Shown one piece after another: positions 46,304-54,197 of a stretch of 64,000 bases of DNA. The stretch's first letter is position 1. Each line of letters opens with the position of its first letter. A program made the translations under genes and the position numbers. The notes beneath the pieces are model-generated. The model worked only from the letters and a program-made list of their open reading frames with translations. It was not told where the DNA came from and made no database searches. This DNA is from an uncultured Aquimarina sp. (GTDB lineage Bacteria > Bacteroidota > Bacteroidia > Flavobacteriales > Flavobacteriaceae): NCBI GenBank assembly GCA_947498455.1, contig CANMKK010000009.1, positions 98,244 through 162,243 on the forward strand. Reading direction: 5' to 3'.

Positions 46304-46769
46304 TTTTGCTTAAAATAACCTTACTGTGATTAATTTTTAAGACACCATATTAGTTTTGATCAAATTAAGTAAGGTTAAATTTTATTTTTTTTTATCTGCT
46401 ATTTCATTGATAATAAAAGCACTATACTAACCAGTTAAAATAATAATAAATTATAGTTTCATTTATATATACTTTGTACTTTCGAGTTACGTTGTATATG
46501 AGTGAAATAACAAATTGTTGTTTCTTATTTATAAGATTATGAGTTATTTATGGATTTTGTTGGTTTTATTGAATATGATTTGTTAGCGGAAATTTTGGTT
46601 TTTTGTTAATTTATAGTCAGGGACATAAAATCAATTTAATTTGAAAACATATTTTTAAGAAACTATCTATTTTCAATCTTATGCTCTAAACTTATAAAAT
46701 ATAGGTCGATTTAATTGCTAAAGATTCCAAAGCTTTATTGAATTTGGATGAATCATTACATCTAAAAAG
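46304..46769. other. Gene-free gap of 466 bp in block 3
   Basis: No gene or repeat is recognised in this gap. TATACTTTGTAC near 46468 resembles a -7 region with an extra base. The length suggests that the ATP-grasp gene starts a separate transcript. Confidence 0.4.
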
Positions 46770-47819
46770 ATGAAACATAAATTACTCTTACTAAAAAAAA
46801 GAGCATCTGTTATTGCTAAGGATAAGGATAAAAAAGGGGTGTTCAGAATAATAAAGGAAGTGCTAATTTTCTGGGTTCTAAAAAAAGAGCTACCTTATTT
46901 TTATTTTGGAAAATTTTTATACCGTAAAGAAGCGGAAAACTATAAAGATTATTTGAGTAGTAAAGAGGTAGATAGAATAACACTATCCAAGAATCTACAT
47001 CATTATCAATACGCATCGTTGTTACGAAATAAGCTTGCCTTTTCCTTATATATGGAGAAGAATAACATTCCTGTTCCAAGATTGGTTAGTTACAATTTAG
47101 GTAACAAGTTTTTCTTTGAATCAAAAACGAGCGAAATTAAAGACATAGAAGATCTTTATGTGTTTTTTAAAAACCTTTTTAAGCATAGCGGAAAGACATC
47201 TGTATTCGTTAAAGCAATTGCAGAAATGGGAGGAACAGGTTGTTACTTGATCACTCAAAAAAAGCTTAAAGAAGACTTAGGTGTTCATGGTACGTATATC
47301 CTAAATGGAGATTTTATTCATCAAGAAGTTGTGACTCAACATGAGTTGATTAATAAAGTATATAGAAATAGTGTAAACACCATTCGGTTTGATACTTATG
47401 TAGATAAGAAGAACGAAACACATATTTTATCGGCGTTTATGAGATTTGGTAGAGGAGGAAGTGTTGTCGATAATGGATGTGCTGGTGGTTTTTATCTTTC
47501 TGTAGATATTGATAGAGGAGTTCTAAAAGGGCACAGTCATCAACTAATGAAATATGGTGGAGAAAGATTAGATGCCCATCCCGATACAGGGGTAGTTTTT
47601 GAGGGATATGAGATTCCTTATTTTCATGAATCATGTGAATTGATAAAAAAAGCAGTTTCCTTTATTCCGGACAGGATTATCGGTTGGGATATTGCAATTA
47701 GTGATACAGGTCCAGTAATTATAGAAGGAAATGACAATAACTCTTTTATCACACCGGACATTGCATATGGAGGGTATTTAAAACATCCTTTGTTTAATGA
47801 AATTTTGGAAGAAGCGTAA
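46770..47819 (+). CDS. Sugar-transfer-associated ATP-grasp protein
   Basis: The 349-residue protein resembles the sugar-transfer-associated ATP-grasp family. FVKAIAEMGGTGCYLI is the ATP-binding loop, the central FIHQEVVTQHELI gives a binding strand, VNTIRFDTYVDKK follows, and IIGWDIAISDTGPVIIEGNDNNSF carries the catalytic Glu and Asn that bind Mg. Such proteins occur in capsule and O-antigen loci and may ligate an amino acid or small acid to a sugar with ATP. It lies between two CapK-type genes; the second starts 3 bp after its stop, so the two are coupled. A polymer-decorating role is inferred. Confidence 0.78.
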   Translation: MKHKLLLLKKRASVIAKDKDKKGVFRIIKEVLIFWVLKKELPYFYFGKFLYRKEAENYKDYLSSKEVDRITLSKNLHHYQYASLLRNKLAFSLYMEKNNIPVPRLVSYNLGNKFFFESKTSEIKDIEDLYVFFKNLFKHSGKTSVFVKAIAEMGGTGCYLITQKKLKEDLGVHGTYILNGDFIHQEVVTQHELINKVYRNSVNTIRFDTYVDKKNETHILSAFMRFGRGGSVVDNGCAGGFYLSVDIDRGVLKGHSHQLMKYGGERLDAHPDTGVVFEGYEIPYFHESCELIKKAVSFIPDRIIGWDIAISDTGPVIIEGNDNNSFITPDIAYGGYLKHPLFNEILEEA

Positions 47820-47822
47820 ATA

Positions 47823-49127
47823 ATGAAGTTTATAGAATTTTTAAGAAATAAGGCTTTTTGGTTTTTAGACTCTTTAAAAGGAGGAGAAAAAAGAGATCAT
47901 TATAATGAAATAGAATTTATAATCAATAATCCTTTATCGCCTAAGACAGTTGATTTAAAAAAGGAAAAACTAGACAATATTTTAAGACATGCTGTCGGAT
48001 CTGTAGATTTTTATAAGGAATATACTAATTATAGTTCATTAGAAGAATTCCCTGTAGTTGATAAAAATACTATAAAGAATAATTTCGGGAGTTTTCAATC
48101 AAATTTATTTTTAGATAAACCCGGGGTAAAGGTTAGTACAAGTGGCTCTACAGGAACTCCTTTTACAGTGTATCAAGATAAGAATAAAAGAATACGTAAT
48201 ATAGCAGATACTCTATTTTTCTCCCAAAAAACGGGATATAAACTAGGAAATAGGTTAACATATTTTAGAATGTGGAATGCCTTCGAAAAAAAAGGAAAGC
48301 TTGCAAGTTTTTTACAAAATATTGTTCCAATTGATGTATTTCAATTAAAAGAGAAAGAGGTTATTAGTACGATACTACAAAAATTATCTAAAAGTAAATC
48401 GTCAGAGAGCTGGTTAGGATATGCGTCTGCATATGAAGAAATTTGTAAATTCTTAGATGAAAATCATCTTAATTCGATCCCAAATAACTTACAATCTATT
48501 ATTGCGATTTCGGAAGGATTAAATGAGTATACCAAGCAAACTATTAAAAAATATTTTGATACCGAGGTGGTTTCCAGATATTCTAATGTAGAGAACGGTA
48601 TCATAGCCCAACAACCACTTGGGGACAAGGAATATTTTGAGATCAATGAAGCCAGTTACTTTATCGAAGTTTTAGAGATTGATTCAGATATTAGGGTTAA
48701 AGATGGAGAGTCTGGTAGAATAGTGATTACAGATTTATATAATTACAATATGCCTTTGATTAGATATGATACTGGTGATATTGGTATTAAAAGTACAATT
48801 GATTTTAAACCTGTTTTTATGGAAATTAGAGGTAGAAAAATTGATGTTATTTATAATACTAAAGGAGAGATGATATCTGTAAATTTGGTGTTAATAGTTA
48901 ATAAATACCCAGAATTAAATCAATGTCAACTTATCCAAAAAAATAAAGGAGAATACCAAATCAAACTAAGTTCAGAGAAAGAATTTTTTAGGGAAAATGA
49001 GCTGCTTAACGAGTTTAAAGTGTATTTGGGCGAAGATGCTATAATCACTGTAGAATATGTGGATGAAATTCCGTTACTTGCATCAGGAAAACGGAGGGTT
49101 ATGGTTAACCAAATGATAAACGTATAG
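47823..49127 (+). CDS. CapK/phenylacetate-CoA-ligase-like adenylate-forming protein, paralogue of 44993-46303
   Basis: The 434-residue protein has KVSTSGSTGTPFTVYQ, SRYSNVENGIIAQQP, MPLIRYDTGDIGIKS and the C-terminal block LLASGKRRVMVNQ. It is about the same length as the earlier paralogue and begins with an almost identical N-terminal helix (KAFWFLDSLKGGEKRDHY versus FWFVDYLKGGKVKSHY). It starts 3 bp after the ATP-grasp gene and is followed by a phosphoglycosyl transferase after 18 bp. Having two similar enzymes suggests either two different acids or two different acceptors in the repeat unit. Confidence 0.8.
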   Translation: MKFIEFLRNKAFWFLDSLKGGEKRDHYNEIEFIINNPLSPKTVDLKKEKLDNILRHAVGSVDFYKEYTNYSSLEEFPVVDKNTIKNNFGSFQSNLFLDKPGVKVSTSGSTGTPFTVYQDKNKRIRNIADTLFFSQKTGYKLGNRLTYFRMWNAFEKKGKLASFLQNIVPIDVFQLKEKEVISTILQKLSKSKSSESWLGYASAYEEICKFLDENHLNSIPNNLQSIIAISEGLNEYTKQTIKKYFDTEVVSRYSNVENGIIAQQPLGDKEYFEINEASYFIEVLEIDSDIRVKDGESGRIVITDLYNYNMPLIRYDTGDIGIKSTIDFKPVFMEIRGRKIDVIYNTKGEMISVNLVLIVNKYPELNQCQLIQKNKGEYQIKLSSEKEFFRENELLNEFKVYLGEDAIITVEYVDEIPLLASGKRRVMVNQMINV

Positions 49128-49145
49128 ATAGTAATTTTACGCATC

Positions 49146-49751
49146 GTGTATAAACTTTTTATCAAGAGAAGTCTAGATTTTAGTATCTCACTAATTCTAC
49201 TGATTTTAATTTCGCCAGTATTTATAGTATTAATTATTTTTTTGGCAATAGCTAATAATGGTAAGCCTTTTTTTGTTCAAAGAAGGCCTGGCAAGAATGA
49301 GAAAATTTTTAGTATTATCAAGTTCAAAACTATGAACGATAAAAAAGATGAACATGGAGACTTACTTCCAGATCATGAGAGATTTACACCAGTAGGAACT
49401 ATAGTCAGAAAAACTTCATTAGACGAAATACCTCAATTGATAAATGTACTAAAAGGTGAAATGTCACTAATAGGGCCTAGGCCATTAATCATAGCATATC
49501 TTCCCGTTTATAATGAAACGCAGAAGAAACGTCATAATGTTAGGCCAGGTATAACAGGTTGGGCTCAGGTCAATGGACGAAATTCTATTTCATGGAAAAA
49601 GAAATTCGAGTATGATGTGTGGTATGTGGAGAATCTTAATTTTTTATTGGATATTAAGATATTAGGTCTTACGCTACAAAAGGTTTTGAAAAAAGAAGAT
49701 GTAAATTTGTCCGAAGCACAAACATCTGAATATTTCGATGGTACGAATTAG
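49146..49751 (+). CDS. Initiating sugar transferase (PglC/WcaJ-like phosphoglycosyl transferase)
   Basis: This 201-residue protein has a single N-terminal membrane re-entrant helix (KRSLDFSISLILLILISPVF), then the soluble core with RPGKNEKIFSIIKFKTM, the catalytic Asp-Glu pair in SLDEIPQLINVLKGEMS and the GPRPL motif, and the C-terminal RPGITGWAQVNGRN segment. This short form (PglC type) transfers a phosphosugar to undecaprenyl phosphate, starting lipid-linked glycan synthesis. It starts at a GTG 18 bp after the CapK gene. A second such gene at 53464 is a clear paralogue. Confidence 0.88.
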   Translation: MYKLFIKRSLDFSISLILLILISPVFIVLIIFLAIANNGKPFFVQRRPGKNEKIFSIIKFKTMNDKKDEHGDLLPDHERFTPVGTIVRKTSLDEIPQLINVLKGEMSLIGPRPLIIAYLPVYNETQKKRHNVRPGITGWAQVNGRNSISWKKKFEYDVWYVENLNFLLDIKILGLTLQKVLKKEDVNLSEAQTSEYFDGTN

Positions 49752-49771
49752 TTTTATTTAGGGGGAATAAA

Positions 49772-50866
49772 ATGAGTAAAAATTTAGAAGTAATTGGTGT
49801 AACTAAGAAGATGCTTAGTGAAGCTATTGATAAAAATACATATTGGAAAAATAATCTGGCACCTTTGCCTAAGAGTAAAGCAATATGGTTAGTTTCTAAC
49901 TCCAGAATTCAGGATGATGATTATTGTGGAGTTATGGGGTATGAAGACGAAAAGATGATTTCTTTCATTTTTATGTTCCCGGATTTTCTCAATACATCTA
50001 TTAAAAAAGAAAATAAAATATACTGGATGATATCATGGTGGGTACATCCAACCTATAAAGATACTGTATTAGGAACCTATATCTTTAACGAAGCGTTGAA
50101 TCTTGCCGATAAACAGATCGTAATCAAATCGTATGCAGAAAACGTAAATGCTTTTTATGAAAAGCAACCATTTACCGTTATTGCTTCAAGGTTGCGACAT
50201 ACTATATTCTTTAGTCTGGATGCGTCAATGCTTATTGGAAGATTCCGATTTTTAAAATCGTTTCGATTTATCTTAAATAAAGTGGATGCTTTTTCTCAAG
50301 CGGTTCTTAATAGGATTAATACATCCAGATATAAAAACAGAACTAAAGGGCTTGTTTATGATTTCATAAGTAAAATAGACAATGATACCTGGGAGTTTAT
50401 AGAGCCTCTTTGTAGTAATGATTTGATATATAAAACAAAAGAGTATATCAATTGGCATATAGATAATAATCAATACCTTCAAACCCCTGTAGTAAAACTG
50501 CCTTATAGATCTTTGCAAACGGGTATAAGTGATAATATTCATATCCATAGTGTTAAGATTATAAAAGAGAATACCATTATTGGTTTTTTATCTTATATCA
50601 TTAATTTTAATGAATTTAATGTGAAATATTTTTTGGTGAAAGATGAAAGTTATTATGATATATGTGTGGATGCTTTAATAGAGAATTTTATTAAGGTTAA
50701 GAAAACGTTCATTTTTACAGATGATACTAAACTATCAGAAACAATTGCCAAAAGATATAAAACCATTTTCACACACAAAGTCCTTAAAAAAGGACTTGCT
50801 CATAATGAGACTGGACTGGATATAGAAAGTGTAGATATGTTGAATCGAGACGGTCATTTTTATTAA
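49772..50866 (+). CDS. GNAT-type acyltransferase
   Basis: The 364-residue protein has a GNAT-like domain in its first half: MISFIFMFPDFLN, KIYWMISWWVHPTYKDTVLG (the acetyl-CoA-binding strand and loop), and SYAENVNAFYEKQPF after it. A second segment in the C-terminal half (YKTKEYINWHIDNNQYLQTP, then a strand IIGFLSYIINFNEFNVKYF) looks like a second GNAT-like unit. It lies between a phosphoglycosyl transferase and an adenylation enzyme and is followed by a carrier-protein gene. I infer transfer of an acyl or amino-acyl group to an amino sugar, possibly from the carrier. Confidence 0.7.
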   Translation: MSKNLEVIGVTKKMLSEAIDKNTYWKNNLAPLPKSKAIWLVSNSRIQDDDYCGVMGYEDEKMISFIFMFPDFLNTSIKKENKIYWMISWWVHPTYKDTVLGTYIFNEALNLADKQIVIKSYAENVNAFYEKQPFTVIASRLRHTIFFSLDASMLIGRFRFLKSFRFILNKVDAFSQAVLNRINTSRYKNRTKGLVYDFISKIDNDTWEFIEPLCSNDLIYKTKEYINWHIDNNQYLQTPVVKLPYRSLQTGISDNIHIHSVKIIKENTIIGFLSYIINFNEFNVKYFLVKDESYYDICVDALIENFIKVKKTFIFTDDTKLSETIAKRYKTIFTHKVLKKGLAHNETGLDIESVDMLNRDGHFY

Positions 50867-50890
50867 ACCTGTTTATTGAGTAATCACAAT

Positions 50891-52390
50891 ATGGAATTTG
50901 TAAAAAAATTACAAGAATCAATACAAGAGCACGCTGATCATAATGTATTATGTATCAAAGGAACATCGCACACATATACTGATTTTGCCAAAGAAATATC
51001 AAAAATCAGAGCTGCAATAGTTAGGGATATTGAGGATTCAGAAAAACTAATAGGTCTGGTTACCAACGATGATATTTATACATATGCGAGTATCATTGCA
51101 TTATGGTTAGAAGGTAAAGCATATGTGCCTGTAAACCCAGAGGTTCCTGTAGAACGAAATCTCACTGTTTTTGAATTGACCGAGACGAAATACGTTATTG
51201 ATTCTTCAGAAACTTCAGAGTACAATACATTTCAGATAATTACCTCTAGTTCAATTCCTGAAGCTGAAATAAATTTGATTCCAAAAGAATTTTCTGGAGA
51301 TCAACTAGCCTATATTTTGTTTACATCAGGTACGACGGGACTTCCTAAAGGAGTACCCATCACATTTGATAATGTACAAGGTTTGGTACATGCAATAGAA
51401 GCCGAACCAGAATTTAATTTAGTATCCTCTGATCGATGTTTACAAATGTTCGAGTTAACATTTGATTTTTCTGTTGTAACCTATTTGTTTCCTTTGTTGT
51501 CAGGATCTTGTATGTATACAATTCCTAAAGGAGCGATCAAATACTTTTATATTTTTAAACTTATAAAAGAAGAAAAACTTACCGTTTTAACAATGGTACC
51601 TTCGATTATAAATTATCTAAGACCATACTTTACAGAAATAAATGCTCCTGATGTTAGATATTGTAGTTTTGGAGGAGGAGCATTGCATAGTGATATAGCA
51701 AAAGAATGGAGTGATTGTTTACCGAATTGCAAAATTTTTAACTATTATGGTCCTACAGAATTTACGGTGTATAGTGGTTTTTATCCCTATCATAAAGAAA
51801 CTCATCATAAGTCACATAATGGTATAATTGCAATAGGTACTCCGCAAAAAGATACCTTGTATTTAGTGGTAAATGAAACCAATGAAGAAGTAGCGATAGG
51901 AGAAACAGGAGAATTGTGCCTTGCAGGACCGCAGATTACACAGGGGTATTGGAAAAATAGGGAAAAAAACGCTCAAAGTTTTTTCACAAGAAAAGAAGAT
52001 GGTGTAGCTATCCGGTATTATAAAACAGGAGATCTTTGTTTAAAAGACGAAGAAGGAGATCATTTATATGTAGGTAGAGCAGATTTTCAGGTGAAAATAA
52101 GAGGATATAGAGTAGAATTAGCTGAGATTGAATTTCATGCAAAAGAAAAATCTCATAAAAAAGTTAATATCGTAGCACTGGATATCACCAATGACTTAGG
52201 TAATGCAGAATTAGGGTTGGCTATAGAGTCTGAAGAGTTTAATACAGATGAAATATTTCAATATCTTAGGTCAAAGGTTCCCAGTTATATGGTGCCAATG
52301 CACGTGAGGTTTATAAAAGAATTTCCTCATAGTATCAATGGTAAAATTGATAGAAAAGAATTAAGAAAACATTTCGATATAACTAAGTAA
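50891..52390 (+). CDS. DltA-like amino-acid/acyl adenylation enzyme (second copy)
   Basis: The 499-residue protein has the ATP loop LFTSGTTGLPKGVP, FNYYGPTEFTVYS, YYKTGDLCLKD, GRADFQVKIRGYRVE and the C-terminal Lys in NGKIDRKE. It is a paralogue of the 13801-15282 protein, sharing the N terminus (MEFVKKLQESIQEH versus MNLLVEIQKSIEEH) and CLQMFELTFDFSV. I chose the ATG at 50891, not the TTG at 50876, because it matches the paralogue's start. The carrier-protein gene follows after 17 bp, but no MBOAT or SGNH gene follows here. The substrate acid is unknown. Confidence 0.86.
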   Translation: MEFVKKLQESIQEHADHNVLCIKGTSHTYTDFAKEISKIRAAIVRDIEDSEKLIGLVTNDDIYTYASIIALWLEGKAYVPVNPEVPVERNLTVFELTETKYVIDSSETSEYNTFQIITSSSIPEAEINLIPKEFSGDQLAYILFTSGTTGLPKGVPITFDNVQGLVHAIEAEPEFNLVSSDRCLQMFELTFDFSVVTYLFPLLSGSCMYTIPKGAIKYFYIFKLIKEEKLTVLTMVPSIINYLRPYFTEINAPDVRYCSFGGGALHSDIAKEWSDCLPNCKIFNYYGPTEFTVYSGFYPYHKETHHKSHNGIIAIGTPQKDTLYLVVNETNEEVAIGETGELCLAGPQITQGYWKNREKNAQSFFTRKEDGVAIRYYKTGDLCLKDEEGDHLYVGRADFQVKIRGYRVELAEIEFHAKEKSHKKVNIVALDITNDLGNAELGLAIESEEFNTDEIFQYLRSKVPSYMVPMHVRFIKEFPHSINGKIDRKELRKHFDITK

Positions 52391-52407
52391 AACCAAAAAG
52401 AATTAAT

Positions 52408-52647
52408 ATGGATAAAGCAGAAATTTTATCTAAAGTAAAGGAAGCTTTCGTATCAGTATTAGAGCACGATAATTTTGAATTATCTGATGAAACAACAGCT
52501 AATGATGTAGATGGCTGGGAGTCGATTACACATATGATGATTATTAATGAAGTAGAAAAAGTATTTAGTATTAAATTTAAGCTAATGGATTTAATGAATA
52601 TGGATAATGTTGGAGATTTAATAAAAACAATACAATCAGAACTATAA
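52408..52647 (+). CDS. Acyl/peptidyl carrier protein (second copy)
   Basis: The 79-residue acidic protein has the phosphopantetheine Ser39 in VDGWESITHMMII and closely matches the carrier at 15306-15545. It lies 17 bp after the second adenylation enzyme. A PglD-type acyltransferase gene follows after 91 bp. It should hold the acyl thioester formed by the neighbouring enzyme, and the receiver may be one of the soluble acyltransferases of the block rather than an MBOAT. Confidence 0.85.
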   Translation: MDKAEILSKVKEAFVSVLEHDNFELSDETTANDVDGWESITHMMIINEVEKVFSIKFKLMDLMNMDNVGDLIKTIQSEL

Positions 52648-52738
52648 TACCAATAGAATTTTTGAGTTTCCTATGATATGCATAGTTCATTTAACAGAGA
52701 GAGTTGAACCATGAAAATTGATTGTTTAAAAAAAAGAA

Positions 52739-53404
52739 ATGGATAATATCCTTGTTATAGGAGCATCGGGTCACGCTAAAGTAGTAATAGAGGCCATAGA
52801 ATTAGAAAAAAAATATCAAATCTATGGACTAGTAGATTCTTATAAGCCAAAAGGAATCAAGCTGTTTGATTATGAGGTTGTAGGAACTGAGTTTGATATA
52901 AAATATTTAACACAAAAAGGTATTACTAAAGGTGTTGTTGCTATTGGAGATAATTGGGATAGGCATTTAGTACAGAAGAAAATTATGGAATTGGTTCCGG
53001 ATTTTGAATTTATAAAGGTAATTCATCCATCATCAATAATAAGTCCAAGTGCTAAAATTGGAAAAGGAACTGTAGTATTAGCTTCAGTAACAATTAATAC
53101 GGATACTAAGATAGGGGATTTTTGTATCTTAAACACGGATGCTAATTTTGGGCACGATAGTAGTATGGCTGATTATTCTAGTTTAGCACCGGGTGTTACA
53201 ATTGGGGGCAATGTAGATATTGGGTATTGTTCTGCAATTTCTTTAGGAGCTAATGTTATTCAGGGTAAAACAATAGGAAAACATAGTGTTATTGGAGCTG
53301 GTAGCTTGGTATTAAATGATATAGACGACTTTAAATTAGTCTATGGCGTTCCTGCAAAAGAAATAAGAACTATAGAGAAAGGTGAGAGATATTTAAAATT
53401 ATAG
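52739..53404 (+). CDS. PglD-like sugar O/N-acyltransferase
   Basis: The 221-residue protein has the PglD layout: an N-terminal Rossmann-like domain with GASGHAKVVIEAIELEKK (binding the UDP-sugar), then a left-handed beta-helix (KIGKGTVVLASVTINTDTKIGDFCILN). The catalytic His is in NTDANFGHDSSMADY, and VIGAGSLVLNDIDD and VYGVPAKEI end the helix. PglD acetylates the 4-amino group of UDP-amino sugars using acetyl-CoA. Here no PglE-type aminotransferase or PglF-type dehydratase is in the window, so a non-acetyl donor or a sugar made elsewhere is possible. Confidence 0.82.
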   Translation: MDNILVIGASGHAKVVIEAIELEKKYQIYGLVDSYKPKGIKLFDYEVVGTEFDIKYLTQKGITKGVVAIGDNWDRHLVQKKIMELVPDFEFIKVIHPSSIISPSAKIGKGTVVLASVTINTDTKIGDFCILNTDANFGHDSSMADYSSLAPGVTIGGNVDIGYCSAISLGANVIQGKTIGKHSVIGAGSLVLNDIDDFKLVYGVPAKEIRTIEKGERYLKL

Positions 53405-53463
53405 AGTACGATTGGATTGTATGTTGCAAGAAACTCAACTATTTTAAACTCAAAATTAATTAA

Positions 53464-54069
53464 ATGTATTACCCATATATAAAACGATTATTAGATTTCA
53501 TCCTATCTTTGACAGGGATATTGGTATTATCACCAGTGATTATACTCATTGTTATTATTTTACTTTTTGTAAATAAAGGTAAACCGTTTTTCTTGCAGTC
53601 ACGACCAGGGAAAAAAGGAGAGCTTTTTAAAATTATTAAGTTTAAGACCATGTCTGATTTGAAGTCTAATCAAGAAAAAGATGTTCATAATGTTGCTAGA
53701 ATAACTAAAACAGGGGCATTTATACGAAAATATTCTTTAGACGAAATTCTTCAATTAATTAATGTTTTAAAAGGAGATATGAGCCTTATAGGACCAAGAC
53801 CTTTATTAATAGAATATCTTCCTTTGTATAATAATATACAGAAAAGAAGACATGATGTAAGGCCTGGTATTACAGGGTGGGCGCAGATCAAAGGAAGAAA
53901 TGCTATAAGTTGGAATCAAAAATTTGAATATGATGTATGGTATGTTGATAACATTGGATGTATGCTAGATATTAAGATTTTATTTTTGACAATAAAGAAG
54001 GTGATTAAGAAAGAAGGAATAAATACAAATCAAAACATTACGATGACTGCTTGGAAAGGGAATAAATAA
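53464..54069 (+). CDS. Initiating sugar transferase (second PglC-like phosphoglycosyl transferase)
   Basis: The 201-residue protein has a single N-terminal membrane helix (KRLLDFILSLTGILVLSPVI), RPGKKGELFKIIKFKTM, the Asp-Glu pair in SLDEILQLINVLKGDMS, GPRPLLIEYL and RPGITGWAQIKGRN. It matches the product of 49146-49751 over its whole length and is the same size. Two initiating transferases in one block mean either two glycans or a duplicated start enzyme. It begins 59 bp after the PglD gene. In Pgl systems PglC and PglD genes are often adjacent. Confidence 0.87.
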   Translation: MYYPYIKRLLDFILSLTGILVLSPVIILIVIILLFVNKGKPFFLQSRPGKKGELFKIIKFKTMSDLKSNQEKDVHNVARITKTGAFIRKYSLDEILQLINVLKGDMSLIGPRPLLIEYLPLYNNIQKRRHDVRPGITGWAQIKGRNAISWNQKFEYDVWYVDNIGCMLDIKILFLTIKKVIKKEGINTNQNITMTAWKGNK

Positions 54070-54197
54070 AAAGTATATTTATTTCCAAGTAGTTAAAAGG
54101 GGAAAAACAACTACTCAATAGAGTGATATCTACTTTTGTAAATTTACATGCTTTATAAAATTGGAGTTAGCTTTATTATAAACTTGACATAAAAGAA

